Shown: one piece after another, positions 51,521-59,565 of the stretch
How positions within the stretch are numbered: the stretch's first letter is position 1
Layout of the letters: each line of letters begins with the position of its first letter
Assembly: GCF_000378385.1 (NCBI RefSeq)
Contig: NZ_KB899663.1
Coordinates: forward strand, 351,417-415,416
From: Paenibacillus daejeonensis DSM 15491
Lineage (GTDB): Bacteria > Bacillota > Bacilli > Paenibacillales > Paenibacillaceae
DNA length: 64,000 nucleotides
Direction of reading: 5' to 3'
Position numbers and translations under genes: made by a program
Notes under the pieces: generated by a model
Seen by the model: the letters and a program-made list of their open reading frames with translations, nothing else
Database searches by the model: none
What the model was told of the DNA's origin: nothing

Positions 51521-51549
51521 GAGGCATTCTCATCTGAGGATGCCTCTTT
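51521..51549 (+). promoter_or_regulatory. Terminator-like hairpin in the operon leader
   Basis: GAGGCATTCTC pairs with GAGGATGCCTC (one mismatch) around a four-base loop, followed by TTTCTG, 59 bp before the first start codon. Alternative pairing with upstream GTTCGAAC-type stems is possible, so this may be an attenuator. I recognise no known riboswitch consensus (SAM, T-box or guanidine). Confidence 0.5.
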
Positions 51550-51607
51550 CTGATGTTTCGGAGAGCTCGCGAGCGGGTGCAGCCGAAGACAGAAGGAGAT
51601 ATCGCTA

Positions 51608-52402
51608 ATGAGCACAGAGGCTGTAAGAATCAAGAAGAAAACAAAGTGGACGGTAGCCGCACTGGGCTCCATCCTTCCTTTAGGTGTGGTGGCGGGATGG
51701 CAGATCCTTGGTGATCTGGAACTGATCTCGACCTTGTTGTTTCCCACCCCGCTAACGATTGCAGAGACTTTCGTGCGATTATCCTCGACAGGCGAGATCT
51801 GGGAACATCTTCGTGTCAGTCTGACTCGGATGCTGGCCGGCTTCGTCATTGGTGGAGGCGCTGGACTCTTGCTGGGCATTCTCGTGGGCTTGTTCCGCCA
51901 GACGGAACGGGCGCTTGATCCCTCCATCCAGATGTTCCGGATGATTCCGCATCTAGCGGTGGTTCCATTGTTCGTTCTATGGTTCGGGATCGGGGAGGAG
52001 TCGAAGATTCTGCTCATTGCCAAAGGTGCCTTTTTCCCGATGTACATCAATACCTTCCTCGGCATTCGGGGCGTCGATAATCGTCTCTTCGATGTTGCAC
52101 GAGTGCTCGGCTTCAGTCGCCTCAAGCAGGTCGTCCGGCTAGTCATTCCCGGCGCGCTGCCCAACATTCTGCTGGGTATGCGGATCTCGCTAGGAGTTGC
52201 CTGGCTCAGTCTGGTTGTAGCGGAACTGATCGCATCCACCTCAGGCATCGGCTACATGATGTCGGATGCACGGCAGTTCAGCAAGACACCCATTGTGTTT
52301 GTCGGAATTATTATCTTCGCGCTCGTCGGCAAACTGACCGATTCGCTGGTACGAATGGCCGAACGTCGGCTCTTGCGGTGGCAGGACAACTATCAAGGGT
52401 AG
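51608..52402 (+). CDS. ABC permease 1 of the sulfonate/nitrate/taurine family (SsuC-like)
   Basis: A 264-residue permease with six helices after GAAGGAGATA. Family stretches include FPTPLTIAETFVRL, ALDPSIQMFRMIPHLAVVPLFVLWFGIGEESK and the EAA loop FDVARVLGFSRLKQVVRLVIPGALPNILLGMRISL (parts). It is about half identical to the next gene, so the two probably arose by tandem duplication and may form a heterodimer. No ATPase (SsuB-like) gene is present in the unit. Confidence 0.92.
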   Translation: MSTEAVRIKKKTKWTVAALGSILPLGVVAGWQILGDLELISTLLFPTPLTIAETFVRLSSTGEIWEHLRVSLTRMLAGFVIGGGAGLLLGILVGLFRQTERALDPSIQMFRMIPHLAVVPLFVLWFGIGEESKILLIAKGAFFPMYINTFLGIRGVDNRLFDVARVLGFSRLKQVVRLVIPGALPNILLGMRISLGVAWLSLVVAELIASTSGIGYMMSDARQFSKTPIVFVGIIIFALVGKLTDSLVRMAERRLLRWQDNYQG

Positions 52403-52417
52403 AAGGGAGCATATGTC

Positions 52418-53281
52418 ATGCCTGAACGTGTGGAAGTGCTGAGAGAACGGTCAGAAACCGTGCGGAGCGTGCCCGCCGCCAAGACGCCGGTCAGGCGGAG
52501 CAGGATCTCCCGGCGACCGGCCTGGTTGTCCGATTTTGCAGTAGGTGCTGCGTTGCCACTGTTGGTGCTGATTGTGTGGGAAACCGCGGGTGCGCTTGGC
52601 TATCTTTCGTCCGATTTCCTGCCAACGCCACTTGTCATCGCAGAGGCGCTGCGGGAGCTGGCAGTCTCGGGACAGTTGGCGCATCATCTGGGTATCAGTG
52701 TCTGGCGGGCAGCGCTAGGCTTTGTCATTGGTGGCGGGCTCGGCCTCTTGTTTGGCTTGTGGGCAGGCTTCTCACGCCGGACGGAGCATGTGGTCGATCC
52801 CAGCATCCAGATGCTGCGCCTTGTCCCCCATCTGGCCATTGCGCCGCTGATTATCCTCTGGTTTGGTTTTGGGGAAGTGTCCAAGGTGCTGATTATTGCC
52901 AAAGGCGCGTTTTTCCCACTCTATATTCACACGCTGATGGGGATTCGCGGCGTGGACAACAAGCTGTTTGAGGTGACGCGTGTACTGGGCTTCAGCCGAT
53001 CCAAGCAAATTGTTCGATTGGTTATCCCTGCTGCGATGCCGGGGATTCTGCTTGGTTTGCGCTTGTCGCTTGCCTTGTCCTGGCTTGGATTGGTCGTCGC
53101 CGAGCTACTTGGTTCACAAGCCGGAATTGGCTTCCTCATTAATGTGGCCAAGCAAAATTCAGTGACGGAAAACATTTTCGTCGGGGTCATTATCTTTGCG
53201 GTTGTAGGCAAACTGGTGGATTCCCTCGTACGTTTGCTGGAGCGCAGGCTGCTCCGGTGGCGGGACGGTTATCTCGGCTAG
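52418..53281 (+). CDS. ABC permease 2 of the sulfonate/nitrate/taurine family (SsuC-like)
   Basis: A 287-residue paralogue of the preceding permease, with a longer basic N-terminus (about 30 residues, many Arg). Shared blocks are DPSIQMLRLVPHLAIAPLIILWFGFGE, KGAFFPLYIHTLMGIRGVDNKLFEV and ERRLLRWRDGYLG at the end. It starts 15 bp after its partner with GAAGGGAGC as ribosome site. Sulfonate importers normally use a single SsuC, so a pair is unusual. Confidence 0.92.
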   Translation: MPERVEVLRERSETVRSVPAAKTPVRRSRISRRPAWLSDFAVGAALPLLVLIVWETAGALGYLSSDFLPTPLVIAEALRELAVSGQLAHHLGISVWRAALGFVIGGGLGLLFGLWAGFSRRTEHVVDPSIQMLRLVPHLAIAPLIILWFGFGEVSKVLIIAKGAFFPLYIHTLMGIRGVDNKLFEVTRVLGFSRSKQIVRLVIPAAMPGILLGLRLSLALSWLGLVVAELLGSQAGIGFLINVAKQNSVTENIFVGVIIFAVVGKLVDSLVRLLERRLLRWRDGYLG

Positions 53282-53325
53282 ATAGGTACTGGATTGGATT
53301 TCTCAATACAAAGGAGGAATTGGAT

Positions 53326-55134
53326 ATGAATGTTGTAACAATTGAGTCGGCGGGAATCGAACTGGAGGCGGATGTGTTAGTCATTGGCGGCGGGCCTGCA
53401 GGGACATGGGCAGCGATCTCGGCGGCGGCAGAAGGCGCCAAAGTTGTCTTGGCGGACAAAGGCTTCTGCGGCTCTAGCGGAGCCACTGCGCCATCGGGAA
53501 CCGGCGTCTGGTACGTCAAGCCGGAGGACCGGCTTCGGCAAGAGGCCAAGGACAGCCGCTATACGCTGGGCGGTCAACTGGCGGACAACGATTGGATGAA
53601 CCGGGTGCTGGACCGCACCTATGACAATATGAACAAGCTGGGAGCCTGGGGCTACCCGTTCCCGCTCAATGACTCCGGAGACCAGCATCGGCGTTCACTG
53701 CAAGGGCCGGAGTATATGAAGCTGATGCGCAAGCTAGTGCTAAAAGCGGGCGTCAAAATTCTCGATCACAGTCCCGCGCTGGAGTTGTTGGCCGATGAGC
53801 ATGGCGTCGGCGGCGCAGCAGGCGTGCGTACCCAGAAAGGCGGGACCTGGCGCGTCCGGGCCGGCGCTGTTGTAATCGCAACTGGCGGATGCGCGTTTCT
53901 GAGCAAGGCGCTTGGTTGCAATGTCCTTACCGGTGATGGCTACCTGATGGCGGCCGAAGCGGGGGCTGAGCTGTCGGGCATGGAATTCTCCAATGCCTAT
54001 GCCATCTCGCCAACCTTCTCGTCCGTAACGAAGACCGCGTACTATCGTTACGCGAGCTTCTACTATGAAGACGGCTCAATTGTCGAGGGAGCCGGCTCAC
54101 AGCGCGGCCGTTCCGTCATTGCGCGCAACCTGCTGCAGGGCAGGCAGGTCTTTGCCTCGCTGGACCAGGCACCGGCAGAGATCCAGCCCATGCTACGGGT
54201 TGCACAGACGAACTTCTTCCTGCCGTTCGACCGCTTCGGCATCGATCCGTTCAAGGACCGCTTCCCTGTGACGCTGCGTCTGGAAGGTACAGTACGCGGG
54301 ACTGGCGGTATCCATATTACCGATACGGATTGCAGCACGAAGGTGCCAGGTCTGTATGCGGCAGGGGACGCTGCGACTCGCGAGTTGATCTGCGGCGGTT
54401 TCACAGGCGGCGGCAGCCACAATGCGGCCTGGGCCATGTCCTCCGGATCATTCGCGGGTGAAGGCGCGGCTCGCTATGCCCGCAGGCTGGGCTTGCTCAA
54501 AGGAACGCGCCGGCTGCAAGGACTCGCCTCCTCGCCACTGGCGGGCAGCACCGACGCATCGACGGCAGGCCGGACGGAAGAGGCGGTACGGGCGGTGCAG
54601 GCGGAGGTCATGCCGTATAACCGCAACTTGTTCCGCACCGAAGCCGGGCTGGACGACTCGCTGGGCCGGCTCGACACACTGTGGCAAGAGCGGCGAGAGG
54701 GAGCTGTCGGCCGGGATATTGGTGGCGTCAAGGCACGCGAGGCTACGGCAATGACAGCGACTGCCCGGTGGATGTACCGCACCGCACGGCTGCGTACGGA
54801 GACGCGGGGCATGCACAAGCGCGAGGACTTCCCGCGGCTGGACGAGAGTCAGCGCTACCGTCTGGTCAGCAGCGGACTGGATGATATCCGGGTCCGCGTC
54901 GAACGGCTGGCGGCTCAGCCAGCGACTAACTCGGGCTCTGCTGCGGGTACACGCACCGAGACTAACGATCCTGTGACTGTTGCTGGCCTGCACGCCGAAG
55001 CCACTTTTCCTGGGTCGGATATTGCACGCTATGAGACTACCACTGCTGGGTTAACTGGTGTAGGCCAAGAGAATCCCGTTCCCTCCGCCTCAGCATCGGC
55101 TGATCAGCCAGCCAAGGAGGCGGCGCGGTCATGA
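53326..55134 (+). CDS. Fumarate-reductase/APS-reductase-type flavoprotein
   Basis: A 602-residue FAD enzyme, ATG at 53326 after AAAGGAGG. The dinucleotide motif is VLVIGGGPAGTWAAISAAAEGAKVVLADK in part; SGATAPSGTGVWY follows. The substrate domain is at about 230-380, and GTGGIHITDTDCSTKVPGLYAAGDA, then GGFTGGGSHNAAWAM, form the second FAD-binding stretch. The C-terminal helical part (about 430-555) is followed by a 45-residue low-complexity tail. This architecture is that of FrdA/SdhA/AprA, which transfer electrons between FAD and an iron-sulfur subunit; here the ferredoxin gene overlaps by 4 bp. The substrate is probably the compound brought in by the linked importer. Soluble, no signal peptide. 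Confidence 0.88.
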   Translation: MNVVTIESAGIELEADVLVIGGGPAGTWAAISAAAEGAKVVLADKGFCGSSGATAPSGTGVWYVKPEDRLRQEAKDSRYTLGGQLADNDWMNRVLDRTYDNMNKLGAWGYPFPLNDSGDQHRRSLQGPEYMKLMRKLVLKAGVKILDHSPALELLADEHGVGGAAGVRTQKGGTWRVRAGAVVIATGGCAFLSKALGCNVLTGDGYLMAAEAGAELSGMEFSNAYAISPTFSSVTKTAYYRYASFYYEDGSIVEGAGSQRGRSVIARNLLQGRQVFASLDQAPAEIQPMLRVAQTNFFLPFDRFGIDPFKDRFPVTLRLEGTVRGTGGIHITDTDCSTKVPGLYAAGDAATRELICGGFTGGGSHNAAWAMSSGSFAGEGAARYARRLGLLKGTRRLQGLASSPLAGSTDASTAGRTEEAVRAVQAEVMPYNRNLFRTEAGLDDSLGRLDTLWQERREGAVGRDIGGVKAREATAMTATARWMYRTARLRTETRGMHKREDFPRLDESQRYRLVSSGLDDIRVRVERLAAQPATNSGSAAGTRTETNDPVTVAGLHAEATFPGSDIARYETTTAGLTGVGQENPVPSASASADQPAKEAARS

Positions 55135-55466
55135 TCGAGATTATCAGCGAGAGCAAGTGCATTTCCTGCAACCTGTGCGTGTCCGTCTGCCCGACCAACG
55201 TATTTGACCGAACCTCCGGCGGCATTCCCGTCATAGCCCGGCAGAGTGAGTGCCAGACCTGCTTCATGTGCGAGCTGTATTGCCCAGTCGATGCCATGTA
55301 TGTATCCCCCGATGCCGAGTCCGCCCAAGTGGTGGACGAGAACGAATTGGAACAGGCAGGCCTGCTCGGCGGCTATCGCGAGAAGGTCGGCTGGGGCCCT
55401 GGCCGCACACCGGTTGCCAAGCATCCGTATATGTACGAACTCACCACCAAAGGCGCCATCTCATAA
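55131..55466 (+). CDS. Two-cluster 4Fe-4S ferredoxin subunit
   Basis: A 111-residue protein with two complete CxxCxxCxxxCP motifs: Cys10, 13, 16 and 20 (CISCNLCVSVCP) and Cys41, 44, 47 and 51 (CQTCFMCELYCP). It is spaced like the AprB N-terminal half, with a C-terminal tail of about 55 residues containing YREKVGWGPGRTP. The ATG overlaps the flavoprotein stop codon (ATGA), so the two proteins should form a 1:1 complex in which electrons pass between FAD and the clusters. The donor or acceptor outside the complex is unknown. Confidence 0.92.
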   Translation: MIEIISESKCISCNLCVSVCPTNVFDRTSGGIPVIARQSECQTCFMCELYCPVDAMYVSPDAESAQVVDENELEQAGLLGGYREKVGWGPGRTPVAKHPYMYELTTKGAIS

Positions 55467-55499
55467 GGTTCGCTTTTTTTCACGAAGCATTACAGGGAG

Positions 55500-55665
55500 C
55501 GTATTCGACATCGAATATTGAATGCAGTTAGATAAAAGTTTCCGAGGAAACTCGCTTCGTAAGCCGTTGCTTCGGTGCTCACGTAGACCCATTGCTTACG
55601 AGGTCGTTTTCTACGAAAACGTGTACGCTCCTCAGTTCCTCCTGCCTCCAATCTACTCGGTGCAA
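55500..55665. repeat. Diverged second copy of the 19.8-kb dispersed element
   Basis: Read on the minus strand it has the same order of blocks as 19811-19979: CACCGAGTAGATTGGAGG, AGGAGGAACTGAGGAGCG, GTGAGCACCGAAGC and ATTCGATGTCGAATA. It also contains the hairpins GTTTTCGTAGAAAAC and GTTTCCTCGGAAAC. The terminal inverted repeats of the first copy are not visible here. It interrupts the operon between the ferredoxin and binding-protein genes. Confidence 0.5.
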
Positions 55666-55705
55666 ATAACCGAATTTTTGATCATACATTTAAGGAGAGA
55701 CTATC

Positions 55706-56737
55706 ATGACATCAACCAACGAATTACGGAAGCATCGGCATCGCCGCAAAAAGAGCCTGGGTCTGGCCATCGCAATCCTGCTGACCGCCCTACTGCTGCA
55801 AGGCTGCGGGAGTGACGCCACAACCTCTGCAGACGGGGACGCGGAAGAAGGCACCGTGCCGACGGTATTCAATTACGGCTATATCGGCGTCAATGAGCTT
55901 AATCTGCCGACCGGCGCCGAAGGATGGGGCTTTCACAAAGGCATCATTCAGGAGGAGCTCGCCAAGTATGGCATTACCGAGATTAATCTGACTGGCTTCC
56001 CGAATGGGCCGGATCAGAGCGAATCGCTGATTAGCGGACGGCTGGATGCCGGTAGTCTGGGTGACACGCCAGCCATCCTGGCCCGCTCAACGGGAGCGAA
56101 GACCCGGCTCATCGCCCAGGCCCATATCGAGAACATCGGCTATCTGATTGGCAAAAAGGATGGTCCGACCACAGTTGAGGAGCTTCAGGGCAAGACCATT
56201 GCCATTCAAAAAGGCTCGTATATGCATCGCTACGTGGCGGGTCTGTTGAACGAAGCGGGTGTCACTGATGTGAAGCTGGTCCATATGCTGCGTCCCGACG
56301 GGGAAGCCGCGCTTGCTCGGGGAGAAGTAGATGCGATGACCAACAGTGGCGTCTATGCGCTCAAGCAAATTGAAGAAGGCTATCCGCACATAGACGACTC
56401 CACCAAGCATCCACATCTGCTTGGTACCAATGCGACGGTCGTCTCGGAAGCCTATCTGGAGAAATTCCCCGATTTCCCGAAGGTCTGGAACGAGATTCGC
56501 CTTAAAGCGCTGGAGGATCTGAAGCAGCACGAGGACGAATATTACGAGCTGGTGGCGCAGATCCAGAACACGACGCCGGAGAAAGTGAAGCAGGTTAGTC
56601 CAATTAGCACAATCAAGGACACACCGTTCACGGAGGAAGGGATCTCGCGCATCACCGGCACCAAAGATTTTCTGGTAGAGGAGAAGCTGGCGGACCAAGA
56701 CTTCGATATCGAAGCTTGGATCCTGCGTGTCGAGTAG
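55706..56737 (+). CDS. ABC substrate-binding lipoprotein (SsuA/TauA/NrtA family)
   Basis: A 343-residue protein after AAGGAGAGA. A very basic N-terminus (RKHRHRRKK) leads into a hydrophobic signal and lipobox (LLQGC, Cys34). The fold is NMT1/SsuA-like: VFNYGYIGVNELNLPTGAEG, LISGRLDAGSLGDTPAILA with the ligand-binding loop, then LQGKTIAIQKGSYMHRYVAGLL. It should deliver substrate to the two SsuC-like permeases. It is separated from the ferredoxin gene by 239 bp holding a dispersed repeat, so it may be expressed at a different level. Confidence 0.9.
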   Translation: MTSTNELRKHRHRRKKSLGLAIAILLTALLLQGCGSDATTSADGDAEEGTVPTVFNYGYIGVNELNLPTGAEGWGFHKGIIQEELAKYGITEINLTGFPNGPDQSESLISGRLDAGSLGDTPAILARSTGAKTRLIAQAHIENIGYLIGKKDGPTTVEELQGKTIAIQKGSYMHRYVAGLLNEAGVTDVKLVHMLRPDGEAALARGEVDAMTNSGVYALKQIEEGYPHIDDSTKHPHLLGTNATVVSEAYLEKFPDFPKVWNEIRLKALEDLKQHEDEYYELVAQIQNTTPEKVKQVSPISTIKDTPFTEEGISRITGTKDFLVEEKLADQDFDIEAWILRVE

Positions 56738-56750
56738 CAAAGGCGGCAGT

Positions 56751-57100
56751 TGGAGCTCCCGAGTCGCTGTAAGGCAAGAAACTTTCGTTGGAGGCGCCAG
56801 TCGGAGCTTTTGAGTCGCAGTAAGGCAAGAAACTTTCGTTGGAGGGACCAGACGGAGCTCCTGAGTCGCAGTAAGGCAAGAAACTTTCGTTGGAGGGACC
56901 AGTCGGAGCTCCCGAGTCGCTGTAAGGCAAAAAACTTTCGCTGGAGGCGCCAGTCGGAGCTTTTGAGCAGCTGTAAGGCAAGAAACTTTCGTTGGAGGCG
57001 CCAGTCGGAGCTCCCGAGTCGCTGTAAGGCAAGAAACTTTCGTTGGAGGCACCATGCGGCGCTCGATTGGGTCTGCAAGGCAAGAAACTTTCGTTGGAGC
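56751..57100 (+). repeat. Direct tandem array, exact 51-bp period (GTAAGGCAAGAAACTTTCG type)
   Basis: AAGGCAA occurs at 56771, 56822, 56873, 56924, 56975, 57026 and 57077, always 51 bp apart. Each unit continues GAAACTTTCGTTGGAGG, then a CAGTCGGAGCT-type half and GAGTCGC. Seven units start 14 bp after the binding-protein stop codon and lead straight into the next array. Both halves of the unit are conserved. Confidence 0.9.
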
Positions 57101-57120
57101 GTCGCTCACCGCGTCGTAGT

Positions 57121-57520
57121 CACCTCTAAGTAAACTTTCTAGACTTGCAGCCACCGCCGAGATGGTCGCAGCAGCCTCTAAGTAAACTATCTAGACTTGC
57201 AGCCGTCGCCGAGATGGTCTCAGCGCCTCCAAGTAAAGTTTCTAGACTTACAGCCACCGCCGAGATGGTCTCAGCCGCCTCCAAGTAAACTTTCTAGACT
57301 TGCAGCCAGCGCCGAGACGGTCGCAGCCGCCTTTAAGTAAGCTTTCTAGACTTGCGGCCAGCGCCGAGACGGTCACAGCCGCTTCTAAGTAAACTTTCTA
57401 GACTTACAGCCACCGCCGAGACGGTCACAGCCGCCTCCAAGTAAACTTTCTAGACTTACAGCCACCGCCGAGACGGTCACAGCCGCTTCTTAGTAAACTT
57501 TCTAGACTTGCAGCCAGCGC
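57121..57520 (+). repeat. Direct tandem array, 51-52-bp period (AAGTAAACTTTCTAGACTT type)
   Basis: The motif AAGTAAAC (or close variants) occurs at 57128, 57180, 57231, 57283, 57335, 57387, 57439 and 57491; spacings are 52, 51, then 52 throughout. Units continue TTTCTAGACTTGCAGCCA, then GCCGAGACGGTC and CAGCCGCC. The consensus is unrelated to the array just before it. It lies in the 934-bp convergent gap before the chemoreceptor gene. Confidence 0.9.
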
Positions 57521-57601
57521 CGGGGCCTTCCTCAGCCGTTCTAGCGACACTAGCGACTGTCGGAGCTCGCGGGTTGCTGTATACAAAGTTCGTGAGCACA
57601 C

Positions 57602-57653
57602 AAATAGGGCGTCCAGCAGCTCAGTGAAACCTGACTGCTGGACGCCCTATTTC
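57602..57653. terminator. Strong bidirectional terminator
   Basis: AAATAGGGCGTCCAGCAG pairs with CTGCTGGACGCCCTATTT (the inner CTCAG/CTGA extends the stem). It lies 19 bp beyond the chemoreceptor stop codon. Confidence 0.85.
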
Positions 57654-57671
57654 ATCACCCTACGGCCTACA

Positions 57672-59408
57672 TTACATCTTGAACTTGCCGGCCAATTCCT
57701 TCATGCTCGCGGCCATGTCGTCCAGCCGTCCGGCGGAAGTGGCGATGTCCTCCATCACCGCAAGCTGCTCCTCGCTGGCAGCCGAGACCGACTGGGCTGC
57801 ACCGGAGGTATGAGAGGCCAGTCGCTCCATCTCCTGCAGCGAAGCCGCCACTTGCTGGGAGCTGGCGGACATTTCCTCGGCTGCAGCGGAGGCTTCTTCA
57901 ACCTGCCGGACTACACTGCGCGTAGCTTCGAGAATTCGGGCAAATGAGGCCCCCGTCTCATCAATCGAGGACACGCTGCGCGCAACCTCTTCCTTGCCCT
58001 GATCCATCGAGACGACCGCCTGCGCAATATCCTGACGGATTCGCTCAAGCAACCCCGCGATCTGTCCAGACTGTTCGGCTGATTGCTCGGAGAGCTTGCG
58101 AATCTCTGCCGCCACGACGGCAAATCCGCGGCCATGCTCACCGGCCCGCGAGGCTTCGATGGCGGCGTTGAGCGCCAGCAGATTGGTTTGTTTGGCGATG
58201 CCTCTAATGGCTTCTACAATTTGACCGATCGAGACCGAGCGCTCGTTCAGTTGGTTGACGACATTCCCTAGCTCGCCGACAGTCCGGCTGACCGTGTCGA
58301 TCCGCTCCGTCGACTCGCGAATCAAGTCCCCGCCAAGCTCCGCTTCACGCAGTGTGTCGGAGGAAGACTCGAACGCCTGCGCCGAAGTGCTGGCAATCCG
58401 CTGAATGCCACTCGCCATTTCCTCCATCGCCCGGGAGCTCTCCTCAATACTGCCCGCTTGCGTCTCCGCATTGACGGAGACTTCCGCTACGGCCTGGGAG
58501 GTCTGTTGAATCGCTGAGGTGGTCTCACCGATAATGCCGGAGAGATTGCGCGAGGAGGCAGACAACGCATTCGCACTCAGCAGCTGATTTCCGGCCAGAT
58601 CTCTCAAGTTGCGCAGCAGGTGGTTGAAGGAGCTCGCCAATACGCCCAGCTCGTCTTTACGCCCCTCTGGCACTTCGTCCCCCGAAAGATCACCATCCGC
58701 CATTCGCTCGGCATGCCGCGCAACCCGGATGATTGGCTTGGCGATATGATTGGCAAACAGGTAGACGGCAATCAATCCCACGACCACACAGATGATAAGC
58801 GTCCACATCATGATGGCAAGCAGCCGCGACTGGCCGCTGTTGAAATCCTGCATGTAAGAACTGGAGGTCAGGACCCAGCCCCAGACAGGGGCCTGCTTGG
58901 CGTATGCAATTTTCAAGAACTGTTTGTCCTCATCAGCGCCCGGGAGGGAAGCGTCATAATACACTAATCCGCCCTCGGGTCCTTTGTTAATCATGTCTTG
59001 TATGTAATAAGTCCCATTCGACTCCGTATCCCATAGGTTTGCTCCTTCTGCCGTGGGATGAGCAAGCAGCGTACCGGAAGCGTCGAGCGCAAAGAAGTAG
59101 CCGTTCTCTCCCAGATCAAGGGCCGGATTAATCGGACGCGTCCCATCCGCATTCTTCTCTCCGAGCAGCATCACACGGAACGTCTCCTGGGCTTCCTCCA
59201 GGGTCAGCGAGCCGTCCTGCACTGACCGGTCTAAGGTAACCATCGTTTCGATGGCCATATTGACGGTGGCACTCAGACTGTTTTCAATCAGGTTGTCGGT
59301 CTCCTCGAGAGCCGTCCGATAGCTGACGAGTCCCATGGCGACCACAGGAACAATGAGCAGAAAAACAGACATCCACATCAACTTTTTGCGAATCGTTAGC
59401 TTTAACAT
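57672..59408 (-). CDS. Methyl-accepting chemotaxis protein with Cache domain
   Basis: A 578-residue chemoreceptor. Membrane helices lie near residues 12-30 and 190-212. The outer region (about 35-185) has [23 protein letters not shown] and [21 protein letters not shown], typical of a single Cache (sCache_2) ligand domain. A HAMP domain follows ([22 protein letters not shown]). The cytoplasmic signalling tip carries the invariant [41 protein letters not shown] (parts), and the adaptation regions are Ala/Ser/Glu-rich. It detects a small extracellular ligand, often a carboxylate, and controls CheA. It ends with no CheR/B-tethering pentapeptide. Confidence 0.95.
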   Translation of the reverse strand: MLKLTIRKKLMWMSVFLLIVPVVAMGLVSYRTALEETDNLIENSLSATVNMAIETMVTLDRSVQDGSLTLEEAQETFRVMLLGEKNADGTRPINPALDLGENGYFFALDASGTLLAHPTAEGANLWDTESNGTYYIQDMINKGPEGGLVYYDASLPGADEDKQFLKIAYAKQAPVWGWVLTSSSYMQDFNSGQSRLLAIMMWTLIICVVVGLIAVYLFANHIAKPIIRVARHAERMADGDLSGDEVPEGRKDELGVLASSFNHLLRNLRDLAGNQLLSANALSASSRNLSGIIGETTSAIQQTSQAVAEVSVNAETQAGSIEESSRAMEEMASGIQRIASTSAQAFESSSDTLREAELGGDLIRESTERIDTVSRTVGELGNVVNQLNERSVSIGQIVEAIRGIAKQTNLLALNAAIEASRAGEHGRGFAVVAAEIRKLSEQSAEQSGQIAGLLERIRQDIAQAVVSMDQGKEEVARSVSSIDETGASFARILEATRSVVRQVEEASAAAEEMSASSQQVAASLQEMERLASHTSGAAQSVSAASEEQLAVMEDIATSAGRLDDMAASMKELAGKFKM

Positions 59409-59531
59409 TCATATCCCGCCTTTCGACATGGTTCGATGTAATTGTATCTATAAGACTAATACTTTTGAACCATAAAATCAAAAAAGCTGACCGGGTTGAG
59501 TTAGGTCTTAAGGTTTAATGTGTCGAAAATG

Positions 59532-59565
59532 TGAACGCCCTCCCGGTTTAATAAAACTGGGAAGG
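59532..59565 (-). terminator. Terminator-like hairpin at the end of the AraC gene
   Basis: CGCCCTCCCGGTTT pairs with AACTGGGAAGGCG (two mismatches) and overlaps the AraC stop codon; only scattered T follow on the minus strand. Confidence 0.45.

Noticed and set aside
51431-51607. SAM, T-box or guanidine riboswitch before the permease operon
   Set aside because: None of the conserved core sequences of these classes could be found; only a generic hairpin remains.
55500-55665. Complete second MITE
   Set aside because: Block order is shared with the 19.8-kb element, but terminal inverted repeats are missing, so it is listed only as a diverged repeat.
56087-57154. Repetitive open frames on both strands over the 57-kb array (up to 355 residues)
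   Set aside because: Same cause: a period divisible by three opens several frames at once. They overlap the binding-protein gene and have no plausible start.
56751-57520. CRISPR array
   Set aside because: The whole 51-52-bp unit is repeated, with no unique spacers, and no cas gene is in the window.
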